DNA of 45,494 bases from Saprospiraceae bacterium (GCA_016714785.1 JADKCC010000012.1:1-45494), one strand, 5' to 3'. Positions 9,034 through 18,533 are shown, counted from the first letter of the stretch. A program made the numbers and translations. Notes: a model not told the origin generated them from the sequence alone.

Positions 9034-9513
9034 ATGTTATGAATAAAATGTATCACTTTTGATGATGCAAATGTATAACACTTCTCAATGTAAAGTATAT
9101 AAATTCTAATAAAATATAATAAAATATAGACAACATTCAATAAAAGTATCAATATTATAAATAATATATTAATATTGATAAAAAACCTTCGCTTATTCTG
9201 AATTATATTTAATGAGTGAATTAAATAGGATCATTTTGCACCAAAGCTGCATTCTTTTTAAAAAAATCTAGTGTTACAAACTTCATATAATCCCTTTACT
9301 ATGAGTACATTGATGCATTTATACCTAAATATTGTTCAATAGCTACTATTTTCATGTCACAAAAATCTTGGATCTCCTATTTGCTTTTGTATAATTGTAA
9401 TCACAAAAAGAATACCCTATTAATATTTTGGATCAAATATTTTATATCAAAAAATCTTGTTCAATTACTATGTTATACAAATATTACCACTATTTTTGCA
9501 CTCTTAATTTTTC
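9034..9513. other. AT-rich spacer between tRNA-like RNA B and tRNA-Leu
   Basis: No gene seen. It should contain the minus-strand promoter for the tRNA-like RNAs and the plus-strand promoter for tRNA-Leu. A spurious plus-strand frame from 9354 runs through the tRNA and is not real. Confidence 0.4.
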
Positions 9514-9597
9514 GCCCGGGTGCTGAAATTGGTAGACAGGCATGTTTGAGGGGCATGTGTTCGCAAGGACGTGCGGGTTCAAGTCCCGCTCCGGGCA
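9514..9597 (+). tRNA. tRNA-Leu (anticodon GAG)
   Basis: 84 nt. The acceptor is GCCCGGG/TCCGGGC (one G-U). The D-arm is CTG-AAATTGGTAGA-CAG and the anticodon stem is CATGT/GCATG. The loop TTGAGGG places GAG at 34-36, reading CUC/CUU leucine codons. A type II variable arm GTTC-GCAA-GGAC is present. The T-arm is GCGGG-TTCAAGT-CCCGC and the discriminator is A, as for leucine. CCA is not encoded. It shares its D-loop sequence almost exactly with the two tRNA-like RNAs nearby. Confidence 0.95.
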
Positions 9598-9607
9598 CTA
9601 TTATAAT

Positions 9608-9642
9608 AAGTTTTATCAGGTTGTCTTGGTAAAACTTTTTTT
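9608..9642 (+). terminator. Rho-independent terminator after tRNA-Leu
   Basis: AAGTTTTA (9608-9615) pairs with TAAAACTT (9630-9637) and continues into a T run, 11 bases after the tRNA 3' end. Confidence 0.75.
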
Positions 9643-9815
9643 ATTTACACCCAAATTAGGATTTCGACTTCATCACCATACCTTAAAGAGTGACCAACAC
9701 CTTTGCCAACGCCTACCACCACATAATTTAAAGCATCCATATTTTTTTTGAATTTTTGAAATAACGTGGTAAGTAGTAAAGTGTTTTAGATTTTTTTTAA
9801 TCAATGTTTTATTTG

Positions 9816-9823
9816 TACTTTTG
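9816..9823 (+). promoter_or_regulatory. Candidate -7 promoter element for dcp
   Basis: TACTTTTG fits TAnnTTTG and lies 50 bases before the chosen dcp start. The -33 position (9793-9796) is TTTT rather than TTTG, so support is moderate. Confidence 0.4.
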
Positions 9824-9873
9824 TCTTTCTAAAATTTGTCTTGCTATTTATTCACATTAAAGCCAATAATCAA

Positions 9874-11997
9874 ATGAAATCATTTTATGCCACAAGTTTT
9901 ATTATCTCCCTTTTAATAATATCCTCTTGCAAAAATAAAGAAATGACGTTAGCGCAAAAATCAACAGAAAACCCATTGATAAGTGAGTTTACCACTCCTT
10001 ATGGTGTCCCACCTTTTGACCTGATAAAAGATGAACATTACAAACCAGCCTTGGAAGCTGCGATGGTGGAACATAAATCGGAAATTGATTCCATTGCCAA
10101 TAATACCGCAGCTCCTGAATTTTCCAATACGATAGAAGCATTAGATAAAGCTGGGTATGCCCTATCGCGTGTGTCAAGTATCTTCTTTAACATGACTAGC
10201 GCTAATACCAATGAAACACTTGAAAAAATATCGGAGGAAATGGCTCCTATTTTGTCCAAACATTATGACTACATTTCACTCAATGAAAAATTATTTGCCC
10301 GTGTCAAAGCTGTTTGGGAAGCTAAAGATAAATTAAATCTTAACGAAGAACAATCAGAACTGTTAGATAAAACATACAAATCATTCATCAGAAATGGTGC
10401 GCTCCTTACAGGAAAAGATAAAGAATCCATCACCAAAATAAACGAAGAGCTTTCTGTTTTGACTATAAAATTCGGCCAAAATACATTGGCTGAAGTCAAT
10501 GAATTTCAATTAGTGGTAGAAAATAAAGATGAGCTAAAAGGCTTATCGGAAGACCTGATTGCAGCAGCAGCTGATGCCGCCAAAGCTGCAAAAATGGAAG
10601 GAAAATGGCTTTTTTCATTACAAAATCCAAGTGTGATGCCTTTTTTGCAATATGCAGAAAATAGAGCTCTTAGAGAAAAAATATGGAATGCCATGCAGAA
10701 AAAAGGCAACAAAGGCGATAAAAATGATAATAATGACAACATTAAAAAGATAGCTAGTCTTAGACTTCAAAGGGCCAATCTTTTAGGTTATCCTACACAC
10801 TCACATTATGTATTAGAAGAGCAAATGGCCAAAAATCCAGACAATGTAAATAAATTGCTAAAAGACTTATGGAAACCAGCCATTAATAAAGCTAAAAAAG
10901 AAGCGGAAGAAATCCAAGCTTATATCAAATCGGAAGGTGGAGATTTTAAAGTTGGCGCACAAGATTGGAGATATTATGCAGAGAAAATAAGGAAACAAAA
11001 ATTCGATCTCGACGAAAATGAAATCAAACAGTACTTTAGCTTAGAAAATGTACATCAAGGTGTCTTCAATACAGTCCAAAAGTTGTTTGGTTTGACCTTC
11101 AAAGAAAGAAAAGATCTACCTACTTACCATCCAGAAGCAATCGCTTATGAAGTCAATGATGCCGATGGCAGTTTAGTAGGTATATTATATATGGATTTCC
11201 ATCCACGAGAAAGCAAACGTGGTGGTGCTTGGATGACTTCATTTAGTGACCAAAAAATGAAGGAAGGCAAAAGAGTTCCACCTGTCATATCTATAGTTTG
11301 CAACTTTACTAAACCTACTGGGGAAACACCTGCGCTTTTGACTTATGATGAGGTTTCTACATATTTTCACGAATTTGGCCACGCCTTGCACGGATTATTG
11401 TCCAATGTAAATTATGCAGCACTAGCTGGCACTAATGTACCAACAGATTTTGTAGAGTTGCCTTCACAAATTATGGAAAACTGGGCCGCAGAACCAGAAG
11501 TGTTAAAAAGTTTTGCCAAACACTACAAAACAGGCGAAGTCATTCCTGATGCATTGATCAATAAAATAAAGAGTGCAGGTACTTATGGACAAGGATTTGC
11601 TACGACTGAATACTTAGCTGCATCTATCCTTGACATGGATTATCACACGCAAACGAAGATTATAGAAGGGAATATGGACGACTTCGAGCGAAAAAGTATG
11701 GGATCCATTGGCTTACCTGAAGCCATCATCCCAAGGTATAGAAGTACATATTTCAATCATATTTTCTCAGGTGGGTATTCATCTGGATATTATAGTTATA
11801 TATGGTCGGAAGTTTTGGACTCTGACGCCTTTGAAGCATTTAAAGCGAAGGGGCTTTTTGACAAAGAAACCGCTATGTCATTTAGAAAAAATATTTTGGA
11901 ACGAGGTGGTACTGCAGATCCTATGGACTTGTACAAACGTTTTCGTGGGGCTGAGCCAAAAATAGATCCTTTATTAAAAAAGCGAGGTTTGAACTAA
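9874..11997 (+). CDS. dcp: M3-family peptidyl-dipeptidase Dcp, lipoprotein form
   Basis: Zinc metallopeptidase that removes C-terminal dipeptides from oligopeptides; 707 residues from the ATG at 9874. That start is chosen because MKSFYATSFIISLLIISSC gives a lipoprotein signal with lipobox Cys19; the frame is open further upstream but only from a TTG. The M3 signature HEFGH is at residues 499-503 (YFHEFGHALHGLL), with the third zinc ligand Glu at about 528 in DFVELPSQIMENW. N-terminal family markers include TTPYGVPPFDLIKDEHYKPAL and, later, ESKRGGAWMTSF. Near the C-terminus YRSTYFNHIFSGGYSSGYYSYIWSEVLDSDAF is typical of the family. Length matches E. coli Dcp (about 680) plus the lipoprotein leader. 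The protein should act at the periplasmic membrane face, degrading peptides. anmK begins 19 bases later, probably cotranscribed, suggesting a shared role in recycling of envelope-derived peptides and sugars (inference). Confidence 0.93.
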   Translation: MKSFYATSFIISLLIISSCKNKEMTLAQKSTENPLISEFTTPYGVPPFDLIKDEHYKPALEAAMVEHKSEIDSIANNTAAPEFSNTIEALDKAGYALSRVSSIFFNMTSANTNETLEKISEEMAPILSKHYDYISLNEKLFARVKAVWEAKDKLNLNEEQSELLDKTYKSFIRNGALLTGKDKESITKINEELSVLTIKFGQNTLAEVNEFQLVVENKDELKGLSEDLIAAAADAAKAAKMEGKWLFSLQNPSVMPFLQYAENRALREKIWNAMQKKGNKGDKNDNNDNIKKIASLRLQRANLLGYPTHSHYVLEEQMAKNPDNVNKLLKDLWKPAINKAKKEAEEIQAYIKSEGGDFKVGAQDWRYYAEKIRKQKFDLDENEIKQYFSLENVHQGVFNTVQKLFGLTFKERKDLPTYHPEAIAYEVNDADGSLVGILYMDFHPRESKRGGAWMTSFSDQKMKEGKRVPPVISIVCNFTKPTGETPALLTYDEVSTYFHEFGHALHGLLSNVNYAALAGTNVPTDFVELPSQIMENWAAEPEVLKSFAKHYKTGEVIPDALINKIKSAGTYGQGFATTEYLAASILDMDYHTQTKIIEGNMDDFERKSMGSIGLPEAIIPRYRSTYFNHIFSGGYSSGYYSYIWSEVLDSDAFEAFKAKGLFDKETAMSFRKNILERGGTADPMDLYKRFRGAEPKIDPLLKKRGLN

Positions 11998-12016
11998 TAA
12001 CATACTTTAATCATCA

Positions 12017-13210
12017 ATGAATAAACACATCCAATCCATCTACGAAATGGCATCTCGAGATCATCGATACGTCATAGGTTTGATGTCGGGTACATCACTA
12101 GATGGATTGGATTTAGCTTATTGCAAAATATCTAATTCGGGAAGACAAACTCAAGTTGAAGTTATTGCATTTGATACTATAGATTATGACGACCACACTA
12201 AAGAAAAGATTAGAAAAGTCTTTGCCAAAAGTACTGTAGATTTTGCGTACTTAGCCATGCTAAACGAATGGATAGGCACCTTTCATGGTGAGTTGGTAAA
12301 TCAATTTATTGCACAACACCAAATCAATAAAGAGCACATAGATGTCATTGCAAGTCATGGACAAACAGTGATGCATGTCCCAAAACATCAACATCAAAAC
12401 CCAATTTTTCCCAATGCCACTTTACAAATAGGAGATGGTGACCATATAGCAAAAAAAACTGGCTTCATTACAATCAGTGATTTCAGACAAAAACATGTAG
12501 CCGCTGGTGGAGAGGGTGCTCCATTGGCAGTTTATGGAGATTACCTTATCTTTACATCAACAAAAGAAGATAGGATTATGCTGAATATGGGAGGCATTGG
12601 CAATTTTACCTATTTGCCAAAAGATGGAGATGCAAGCCGTGTATTTGTAACCGATACAGGTCCTGGAAATACCCTTATGGATGCATATATGAAAATGAAA
12701 TTGAATATGGCATACGATCAAGATGCTGCCACTGCATCTAAAGGCTCTGTAAACCAATCATTGCTTTCCGCCATGAAGGAACATTATTTCTTTAATTTAG
12801 ATTTCCCAAAAACAACTGGCCCTGAAGTCTTTAACTTTGACATGGTACAAAAGGCCCTACAAAACTGCGAAATAAATGATATCTCACATGAAGACATGAT
12901 GGCTACACTTAACAGATTGAGTGCTGAGACCATTACTGAAGCCATCCTAAAAGTTATCGGTGACCAAAGTTTTCACATTTACTTAAGTGGTGGCGGAGCT
13001 CACAATCCACTCATGTTGAAGTCCATGAAGTCACTGCTCCCTAATTGTACATTTAATCTATGCGATACTTTGGGTATATCGGGAGATGCCAAAGAAGCTA
13101 TCCTTTTTGCTGTTTTGGCCAATGAGACTTTGGCAGGCAATCCTATAAATTTTGGGGGTCGGCAAGGTGTACCTGCTGTCTGCATGGGAAAGATATCTTT
13201 TCCTGATTGA
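12017..13210 (+). CDS. anmK: Anhydro-N-acetylmuramic acid kinase
   Basis: Converts 1,6-anhydro-MurNAc plus ATP to MurNAc-6-phosphate in peptidoglycan recycling; cytoplasmic. 397 residues against about 370 in E. coli. The N-terminal phosphate-binding motif YVIGLMSGTSLDGLDLAYC lies at residues 19-37. Then come VIASHGQTVMH, the strand LQIGDGDHIAKKTGF, and VAAGGEGAPLAVYGDYLIF. The second ATP-site motif is in MLNMGGIGNFTYLP and VTDTGPGNTLMDAY. Near the end IYLSGGGAHNPLMLKSM and GDAKEAILFAVLANETL complete the ASKHA-type fold signature. The gene is 19 bases after dcp. A MurQ etherase, the usual next enzyme, is not in this window. Confidence 0.96.
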   Translation: MNKHIQSIYEMASRDHRYVIGLMSGTSLDGLDLAYCKISNSGRQTQVEVIAFDTIDYDDHTKEKIRKVFAKSTVDFAYLAMLNEWIGTFHGELVNQFIAQHQINKEHIDVIASHGQTVMHVPKHQHQNPIFPNATLQIGDGDHIAKKTGFITISDFRQKHVAAGGEGAPLAVYGDYLIFTSTKEDRIMLNMGGIGNFTYLPKDGDASRVFVTDTGPGNTLMDAYMKMKLNMAYDQDAATASKGSVNQSLLSAMKEHYFFNLDFPKTTGPEVFNFDMVQKALQNCEINDISHEDMMATLNRLSAETITEAILKVIGDQSFHIYLSGGGAHNPLMLKSMKSLLPNCTFNLCDTLGISGDAKEAILFAVLANETLAGNPINFGGRQGVPAVCMGKISFPD

Positions 13211-13508
13211 TTATATGTAAAAATCAATAAGAACTTAAACTACAAAAAATTCAGACTCATCATTTAAATAATGTTTTTGATTATTGAAATCTAATTGCAT
13301 GGATCTAAATTTAGAATTTATTTTTTATTTTGCAAATTGTACTCCAAGTTTAATTCCAGAAATTACTAAGGGTAAAAAAATAAAACGATACCAATCTTTA
13401 GTTTTAAAAAACAAATAAAAATCAAGCCTAATCTGACTTAATAAAATGATTATCAACAAATTAAATAATATTATATAAATATCTAATATCAAAATATTTA
13501 GCTAAATA
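13211..13508. other. AT-rich spacer between anmK and acpP
   Basis: About 300 bases with no coding frame; no clear terminator for anmK. The acpP promoter lies at its right end. Confidence 0.4.
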
Positions 13509-13540
13509 TTTGTTTAAGAGTATGTGATTGCCTTAATTTG
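13509..13540 (+). promoter_or_regulatory. Promoter of acpP
   Basis: TTTG (13509-13512), a 20-base spacer, then TTAATTTG (13533-13540), close to the Bacteroidota consensus TTTG-N19-TAnnTTTG. The ATG lies 27 bases downstream of the -7 box. This is the best two-box match in the window. Confidence 0.5.
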
Positions 13541-13567
13541 CATCTTAATTAGAAAACATTATTTAAG

Positions 13568-13804
13568 ATGTCACAAATCGCAGAAAAAGTAAGAAAAATT
13601 ATCATTGACAAATTAGGTGTCGATGAGTCGGAAGTAACTAACGAAGCCAGCTTCACAAATGATCTTGGAGCAGATTCATTAGATACTGTAGAGTTGATAA
13701 TGGAATTTGAAAAAGAATTTGATGTGTCTATTCCTGATGATCAGGCTGAAAAAATCCAGACTGTTGGTCATGCTATAGAGTTTTTAGAAGCAAGCAAAGC
13801 TTAA
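13568..13804 (+). CDS. acpP: Acyl carrier protein
   Basis: 78 residues, the usual length for type II fatty-acid synthase ACP. The phosphopantetheine attachment Ser38 is in DLGADSLDTVELIMEFE, the invariant helix II start. The protein is strongly acidic, and the C-terminal helix VGHAIEFLEASKA is also typical. It carries acyl intermediates to FabF, encoded next. Its own promoter and a strong terminator right after the stop suggest high, partly independent expression, as is common for this abundant protein. acpP-fabF-rnc order is a widely conserved arrangement. Confidence 0.98.
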   Translation: MSQIAEKVRKIIIDKLGVDESEVTNEASFTNDLGADSLDTVELIMEFEKEFDVSIPDDQAEKIQTVGHAIEFLEASKA

Positions 13805-13825
13805 GGTTAAAATCCTAAAAAATAG

Positions 13826-13862
13826 AATCCACAAAAGCTTTTGTTTTTGTGGATTTTTTTTT
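13826..13862 (+). terminator. Rho-independent terminator after acpP
   Basis: AATCCACAAAA (13826-13836) pairs perfectly with TTTTGTGGATT (13845-13855) and is followed by a T tract to 13862. It lies 22 bases after the acpP stop. Confidence 0.88.
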
Positions 13863-14038
13863 GATAAGGTCAAAACTATCGCTAAAAAGTTTGATACCGA
13901 AGTGGTAATTTTTGTCTATCTGGGTTTTACTTATGTCTTGTTGCACAAATTAATTATCCAATTGAAAAAGTAAATAACTTAAATAGCTAATTTTTGATAA
14001 AAAAATCAGAAATTTGCATCCATCAATCATAACCAAAT

Positions 14039-15285
14039 ATGAGACGAGTTGTAATAACAGGAATTGGGGCACTTACACCTATAGGAAATACTTATCAGGA
14101 ATACGTGGAAGGTCTTAAAAAGGAATAAGCGGTGCAGGCCCGATCACAAGGTTTGATGCTTCACTATTCAAAGTAAAATTTGCTTGCGAATTGAAAAATT
14201 TTGATGTGGAACAGTTTATCCCTAGGAAAGATGCCCGCAGATTGGACCCATTTGCGCAATATGCTATGGTAGTTGCCGACGAAGCTATGAAGATGTCAGG
14301 ATTAGATTTAGAGAAGATAGATTTGGATCGATCAGGAGTAATTTGGGGTACTGGCATTGGAGGCTTTGAAACAATAGAACATGATATTTCAGAAGCTGCA
14401 CTTTGGCAAGGAGAGCCTAGATATAGCCCATTCCTAATTCCAAAACTTATCGGGGATATTGCTCCTGGACATATTTCCATAAAATACGGATTTAGGGGCA
14501 TCAATTACGGCACCGTATCTGCTTGTGCTTCTTCGACACATTCTATCATTGCTTCTTTTGATTATATCCGAATGGGTAGAGCAGATATCATGATAACAGG
14601 TGGATCTGAAGCTGCTATTACCAAAGCTAGTGTAGGTGGGTTTTCTGCTATGAAAGCCATGTCTGAACGAAATGACTCTCCCGAAACAGCATCCAGACCA
14701 TTTGACAAAGACAGAGATGGATTTGTACTTGGTGAAGGTGGTGGAGCATTGATTTTAGAAGAACTAGAACATGCCAAGAGTCGCGGTGCCACTATCTATG
14801 GGGAAATAGTAGGTGCAGGGATGACAGCTGATGCTTATCACATGACTGCTCCACATCCGGAAGGCCTAGGTGCTCGGAATGTGATGAGTATAGCCATCAA
14901 AGATGCAGGAATTCAACCAAGTGATGTGGATTATGTCAATGTTCATGGGACCTCCACGCCACTAGGAGATATAGCAGAAACTAAAGCAATATTGGCAGTA
15001 TTTGGTGAATCTGCTTATAATTTGAACATTAGTAGCACAAAATCCATGACGGGGCATTTGCTAGGTGGGGCAGGAGCAATCGAAGCCATAGCTTGCATCA
15101 CAGCTATCAATGAAGGTTTTATACCACCGACCATCAATCATTTTACAGATGACCCTGATTTCGACCCAAAACTAAATTTTACATTTAACATTGCTCAAGA
15201 AAGGAAAATTGATATTGCTTTGAGCAATACTTTCGGTTTTGGTGGGCATAACGCATCATTGATAGTCAAAAGGTACAAGGAATAA
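14039..15285 (+). CDS. fabF: Beta-ketoacyl-ACP synthase II (frameshifted near 14122)
   Basis: Condensing enzyme that extends acyl-ACP with malonyl-ACP. The true start is ATG 14039 (MRRVVITGIGALTPIGNTYQ), but the frame runs into a stop at codon 30. Restoring one G in the GG at 14122-14123 turns GLKKE-stop into GLKKGISGAGPITRFDASLF and joins it to the long downstream frame, giving about 415 residues, the normal FabF length. The catalytic triad is intact: Cys163 in GTVSACASSTHS, His in VNVHGTSTPLGD and His in STKSMTGHLLGGAGA; the C-terminal GFGGHNASL loop is also present. Because everything else is preserved, a sequencing or assembly indel in a homopolymer is more likely than a real lesion in this essential-type gene. 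It shares a 10-base sequence upstream with acpP (AATTTGCATC) and ends two bases before rnc. Confidence 0.92.
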
Positions 15286-15287
15286 TT

Positions 15288-16016
15288 TTGGATATAATAC
15301 GTCGTTTTTATAATCTATATCTGTCGGAAGACAAGCAGTTGGCCTTGAGGTTGAGACCCATTCTAGGTTTCACACCTGCAAGACTTAACTTATTCAAAAC
15401 AGCATTTTACCACAAGTCCATGACCAATGAGACGCCTGGAAAACCTACCAATGAGAGATTGGAATATCTTGGCGATGCTATTCTTTCTACCATTGTTGCA
15501 GAATTTCTCTTCAAAAGGTACCCAAATAAAGATGAAGGTTTTCTTACTAAAATGCGATCCAAAATTGTCAAAAGACAGACACTAAATGAGATTGCTGACA
15601 ATATGGGCCTTGATATGATTTTATCAGAATATAGTCTTGGTAAAATGAGCAATGCTATGTTGGGCAACGCCTTAGAAGCTTTGGTCGGTGCTATTTATAT
15701 AGAGTTTGGTTATGAAAAAACCAAAAAATATGTAATCCGCAATATTCTAATGAAATACCTGGATATCAACGACTTAGAGACAAAAGATGATAATCATAAA
15801 TCTCAACTCTTAGAATGGTGTCAAAAAAACAGCAAAGATATTCAGTTCACTACCCTATCAAAATTTAAGGTGGACAAAAGAGATTGTTTTAAAGTGGCAG
15901 TATTAGTAGATGGTGTAGAAATGGGTACAGCCGAAGATTTTAACAAAAAATCTGCTGAACAAATGGCTGCTAATCGGGCTATTGAAAAAATGAATATACA
16001 AAGTACTTTACCATAA
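15288..16016 (+). CDS. rnc: Ribonuclease III
   Basis: Double-strand-specific endoribonuclease for rRNA and mRNA processing; 242 residues. The RNase III signature NERLEYLGDAILSTIVAEFL is at about residues 45-65, with the catalytic acidic residues, and NALEALVGAIYIEFGYEK supplies the second acidic set. A C-terminal double-stranded-RNA-binding domain follows from about residue 170 (DNHKSQLLEWCQKN ... EQMAANRAIEKM). The start is TTG at 15288: no ATG or GTG is available before the conserved region, the preceding AAGGAAT sits at a suitable ribosome-binding distance, and the gene follows the fabF stop by two bases, pointing to translational coupling. acpP-fabF-rnc synteny supports the call. Confidence 0.95.
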   Translation: MDIIRRFYNLYLSEDKQLALRLRPILGFTPARLNLFKTAFYHKSMTNETPGKPTNERLEYLGDAILSTIVAEFLFKRYPNKDEGFLTKMRSKIVKRQTLNEIADNMGLDMILSEYSLGKMSNAMLGNALEALVGAIYIEFGYEKTKKYVIRNILMKYLDINDLETKDDNHKSQLLEWCQKNSKDIQFTTLSKFKVDKRDCFKVAVLVDGVEMGTAEDFNKKSAEQMAANRAIEKMNIQSTLP

Positions 16017-16028
16017 AAAAAGCCCAAT

Positions 16029-17231
16029 ATGGACTCACTTACGCAGATTATTTTAGGAGCCGCTGTAGGTGAAGCTGCACTAGGTAAAAAAATAGGCAAT
16101 CGTGCCATGGTGTGGGGAGCTATAGCAGGTACTATTCCTGATCTCGATGTTATTGCGAATGGTTTTATGACTCCAATCGATGCATTAGCATTTCACAGAG
16201 GACCTACCCATTCTGCATTATATTTATCCATTTTTTCTCTTCTTTTGGGTTGGAGTGTACATTTTTTATACGAACAAAAATGGCACAAATGGGTCGGCTT
16301 ATCTGCTTGGAGTATTTTAGTAGTTGCACTTTTCGGAGCAATTACATTCATGGGCGAGTTAACTATCACACGGATACTTTTAGGAATATTTGTGCTTAGC
16401 AGTAGCAGTTATATGATATATAAAAGATATTTTAGGCCAGAATATGACCAACCCAAAGCTACAATCCGACAGTGGCAATGGATGTTTTTTTTATCGTTGG
16501 TCACCCACCCTATCCTTGATTGTTTCACCACTTATGGGACACAGATATTGATACCTTTTTCGAGCCAAAGAGTAGCTTTCAATAACATTGCAGTAGCAGA
16601 TCCTTTATATACCTTACCCTTTATGTTATGTCTAATTACCGCTGCATTTTACAGCAGAAACAATCATCAACGGGCCAGATGGAACAATATAGGCCTCATA
16701 GTCAGCAGTTTGTATATGATTTTTACTATAGTCAATAAATCAAGAATCAACACTATTTTTGAAAACTCACTAATCAAGCAAAATGTCACTTATAGCAGAT
16801 ATATGACTACTCCTACTATTCTCAATAATATACTATGGAGTGGTATTGCAGAGTCAGATAGTGTCTATTATTATGGAACTTATTCTTTCTTTGATAGCAA
16901 GAAGTTTTTTAGAATTGACACTTTGCCAAAAAATAGAATGGTAGTAGGTGAGGCTATTCATACGGATAAAACCCTAAAAACTTTAACTTGGTTTAGTGAT
17001 GATTACTATCAAATCAAACGTAATTCACAAGATTCATTAGAATATTTTGACTTGAGATTTGGTACTTTCAAAATGAAAACGACAGATGCCGAACAATTTG
17101 TATTTAAATTTAATCTTATTGAAAACCCGAAAGGCACTTATACATTGAAAAATCAAGGAGAGAGACCAAGAGATGCAGATTTTGGAGAAGCATTTGCGGC
17201 ATTATGGGAAAGAATAATGGGTAGGACTTAG
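16029..17231 (+). CDS. YdjM-like inner-membrane metal-dependent hydrolase family protein
   Basis: 400 residues. The N-terminus MDSLTQIILGAAVGEAALGKKIGNRA followed by GAIAGTIPDLDVIANGF and FHRGPTHSALYL is the hallmark of the LexA-binding inner membrane/YdjM family (Pfam 'metal-dependent hydrolase', DUF457-like), with conserved His and Asp residues in PDLD, HRGPTHS and later THPILDCFTTYGTQIL. Five to six hydrophobic segments lie in residues 1-240. The C-terminal 150 residues are soluble and unrelated to E. coli YdjM; they contain repeated hydrophilic strands and probably face the periplasm or cytoplasm as a separate domain. The biochemical substrate of this family is not established. The gene follows rnc by 12 bases and is likely cotranscribed. 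Confidence 0.8.
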   Translation: MDSLTQIILGAAVGEAALGKKIGNRAMVWGAIAGTIPDLDVIANGFMTPIDALAFHRGPTHSALYLSIFSLLLGWSVHFLYEQKWHKWVGLSAWSILVVALFGAITFMGELTITRILLGIFVLSSSSYMIYKRYFRPEYDQPKATIRQWQWMFFLSLVTHPILDCFTTYGTQILIPFSSQRVAFNNIAVADPLYTLPFMLCLITAAFYSRNNHQRARWNNIGLIVSSLYMIFTIVNKSRINTIFENSLIKQNVTYSRYMTTPTILNNILWSGIAESDSVYYYGTYSFFDSKKFFRIDTLPKNRMVVGEAIHTDKTLKTLTWFSDDYYQIKRNSQDSLEYFDLRFGTFKMKTTDAEQFVFKFNLIENPKGTYTLKNQGERPRDADFGEAFAALWERIMGRT

Positions 17232-17346
17232 TGTAAATATAAAAATTAATCCTACACTTTAAATAATACTCTTCAAAATAGTGTTTTTTATGAGCTATCA
17301 TTATCTTTACGATTATAATGAAATATCCAAATCCATTTCTTTACTC

Positions 17347-18027
17347 ATGAGTGTTAAAAATAATTTATTAAATATATTAATTATATTTATATCCCTATAC
17401 AATAGCGAATTAAATGGTCAAGACCAAAACTATGATCCAACAGAATCCCTGATAAATACGCTCACATTTCCCACTCAATTTTCAAAAGAACCAGTCAAGT
17501 TACATTATATCCTGCCACCTGAAAATAAGGTAGTATTTTATAAAGAAATATTTCTCTCTTGGGAAAACCCTAATCGAAATGAAGATCAACGCTTACAGAT
17601 AGCAACAGATAGGTTATTTAGCGAAAAGATTTTGGATACCCTTGTGAAAACCCAAGCTCTTATTGTACCATCCCTACAAAAACATAAAACCTATTATTGG
17701 CGAGTTATTTCCAATAATTATGAAGTAAATGATGAAGTTACTTTCTTTAAGACCACTTCCATAATGATAGATGAATCGATGAATATGGAATCAATTGAAA
17801 TCATACCTACATGGATGGATGATATGGCTTTATTGTATGTAGATAACCCTAATTTCATCGACTACAACATCAAAATTTATAATCAACAAAATGAAGTGAT
17901 AACCAATAAATCTTCAAGACTTGAAAAATTTGCCATAGAAACAGAATCTTGGCTCAAAGGTGATTACAATATTAAAGTCACACTTAACAATCTTAAAGAA
18001 TACTCCAAAACATTTACCATCAGATGA
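17347..18027 (+). CDS. Exported protein with Fn3-like domain, function unknown
   Basis: 227 residues from the ATG at 17347, chosen because it places a signal peptide (MSVKNNLLNILIIFISLYNS) at the N-terminus; the frame also offers an ATG at 17290, which would bury that segment. The mature part has a fibronectin-III/Ig-like stretch: LHYILPPENKVVFYKEIFLSWENP, then a pattern ending in HKTYYWRVISNN, as in Bacteroidota domains that start with 'P...' and end in 'YYWRV'. The C-terminus LKGDYNIKVTLNNLKEYSKTFTIR is beta-rich. No sorting domain of the T9SS type is seen. Its TGA overlaps the ATG of the next gene by four bases, so it is translationally coupled to a YkgJ-type protein and part of the same small operon. 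No enzymatic motif was found. Confidence 0.75.
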   Translation: MSVKNNLLNILIIFISLYNSELNGQDQNYDPTESLINTLTFPTQFSKEPVKLHYILPPENKVVFYKEIFLSWENPNRNEDQRLQIATDRLFSEKILDTLVKTQALIVPSLQKHKTYYWRVISNNYEVNDEVTFFKTTSIMIDESMNMESIEIIPTWMDDMALLYVDNPNFIDYNIKIYNQQNEVITNKSSRLEKFAIETESWLKGDYNIKVTLNNLKEYSKTFTIR

Positions 18028-18533
18028 CAGAAGCAGACCAGAATTTATTACTAAAAGCAAAAGATTCTAAAAAGGAAAATGAGATTTGGTTTAGAACCAT
18101 TCGCAATGTCAAAACAGATACACTTCACGACACCATCATATCAATACATCAAGAAGTATTTGCAAAAACGGACTGTATGACCTGTGCCAATTGTTGTAAA
18201 ACGTCACCACCATTATTGACTAATGAAGATATCAATCGAATATCAAAATCAATGGGCATCAGTGCAAAGCAATTTACGAAGTCTTACGTATTGCAAGATT
18301 TCAATGGTGAAAAAACCTTCAATATAGTGCCTTGTAAATTTCTTCAATCAGACAATACATGTAGTATCTACGATATCAGACCTGAAGCATGTAGGAGGTA
18401 TCCCCACACAGACGAAATGGAATACCCTAAACGCACCCACCTGAATGTGTCCAATACATTAGTGTGCCCTGCAGCTTATAATATATTAGAGAAATTAAAA
18501 AGTGTAATACATCAACATGATCTACGAATTTAA
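18024..18533 (+). CDS. YkgJ-family cysteine-cluster protein
   Basis: 169 residues with the YkgJ/Fe-S or zinc-binding cluster pattern: CMTCANCCKTSPPLL near residues 52-66, then CKFLQSDNTCSIYDIRPEACRRYP at about 110-133, and a last Cys in NTLVCPAAYNIL. The spacing C-x2-C-x2-CC plus C-x8-C-x9-C is the family hallmark; metal (Zn2+ or Fe-S) is presumed, function is not established. It starts inside the stop of the previous gene (4-base overlap) and its last 17 bases overlap the start of the next, making a tight three-gene operon. The N-terminal 45 residues are charged and helical. It could be a metal-handling partner for the neighbouring carbonic anhydrase-like hexapeptide protein, but this is speculation from proximity only. 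Confidence 0.85.
   Translation: MTEADQNLLLKAKDSKKENEIWFRTIRNVKTDTLHDTIISIHQEVFAKTDCMTCANCCKTSPPLLTNEDINRISKSMGISAKQFTKSYVLQDFNGEKTFNIVPCKFLQSDNTCSIYDIRPEACRRYPHTDEMEYPKRTHLNVSNTLVCPAAYNILEKLKSVIHQHDLRI

Noticed and set aside
9354..9751. Plus-strand frames across the tRNA-Leu gene
   Set aside because: They read through a clear tRNA and its terminator; no coding signature.
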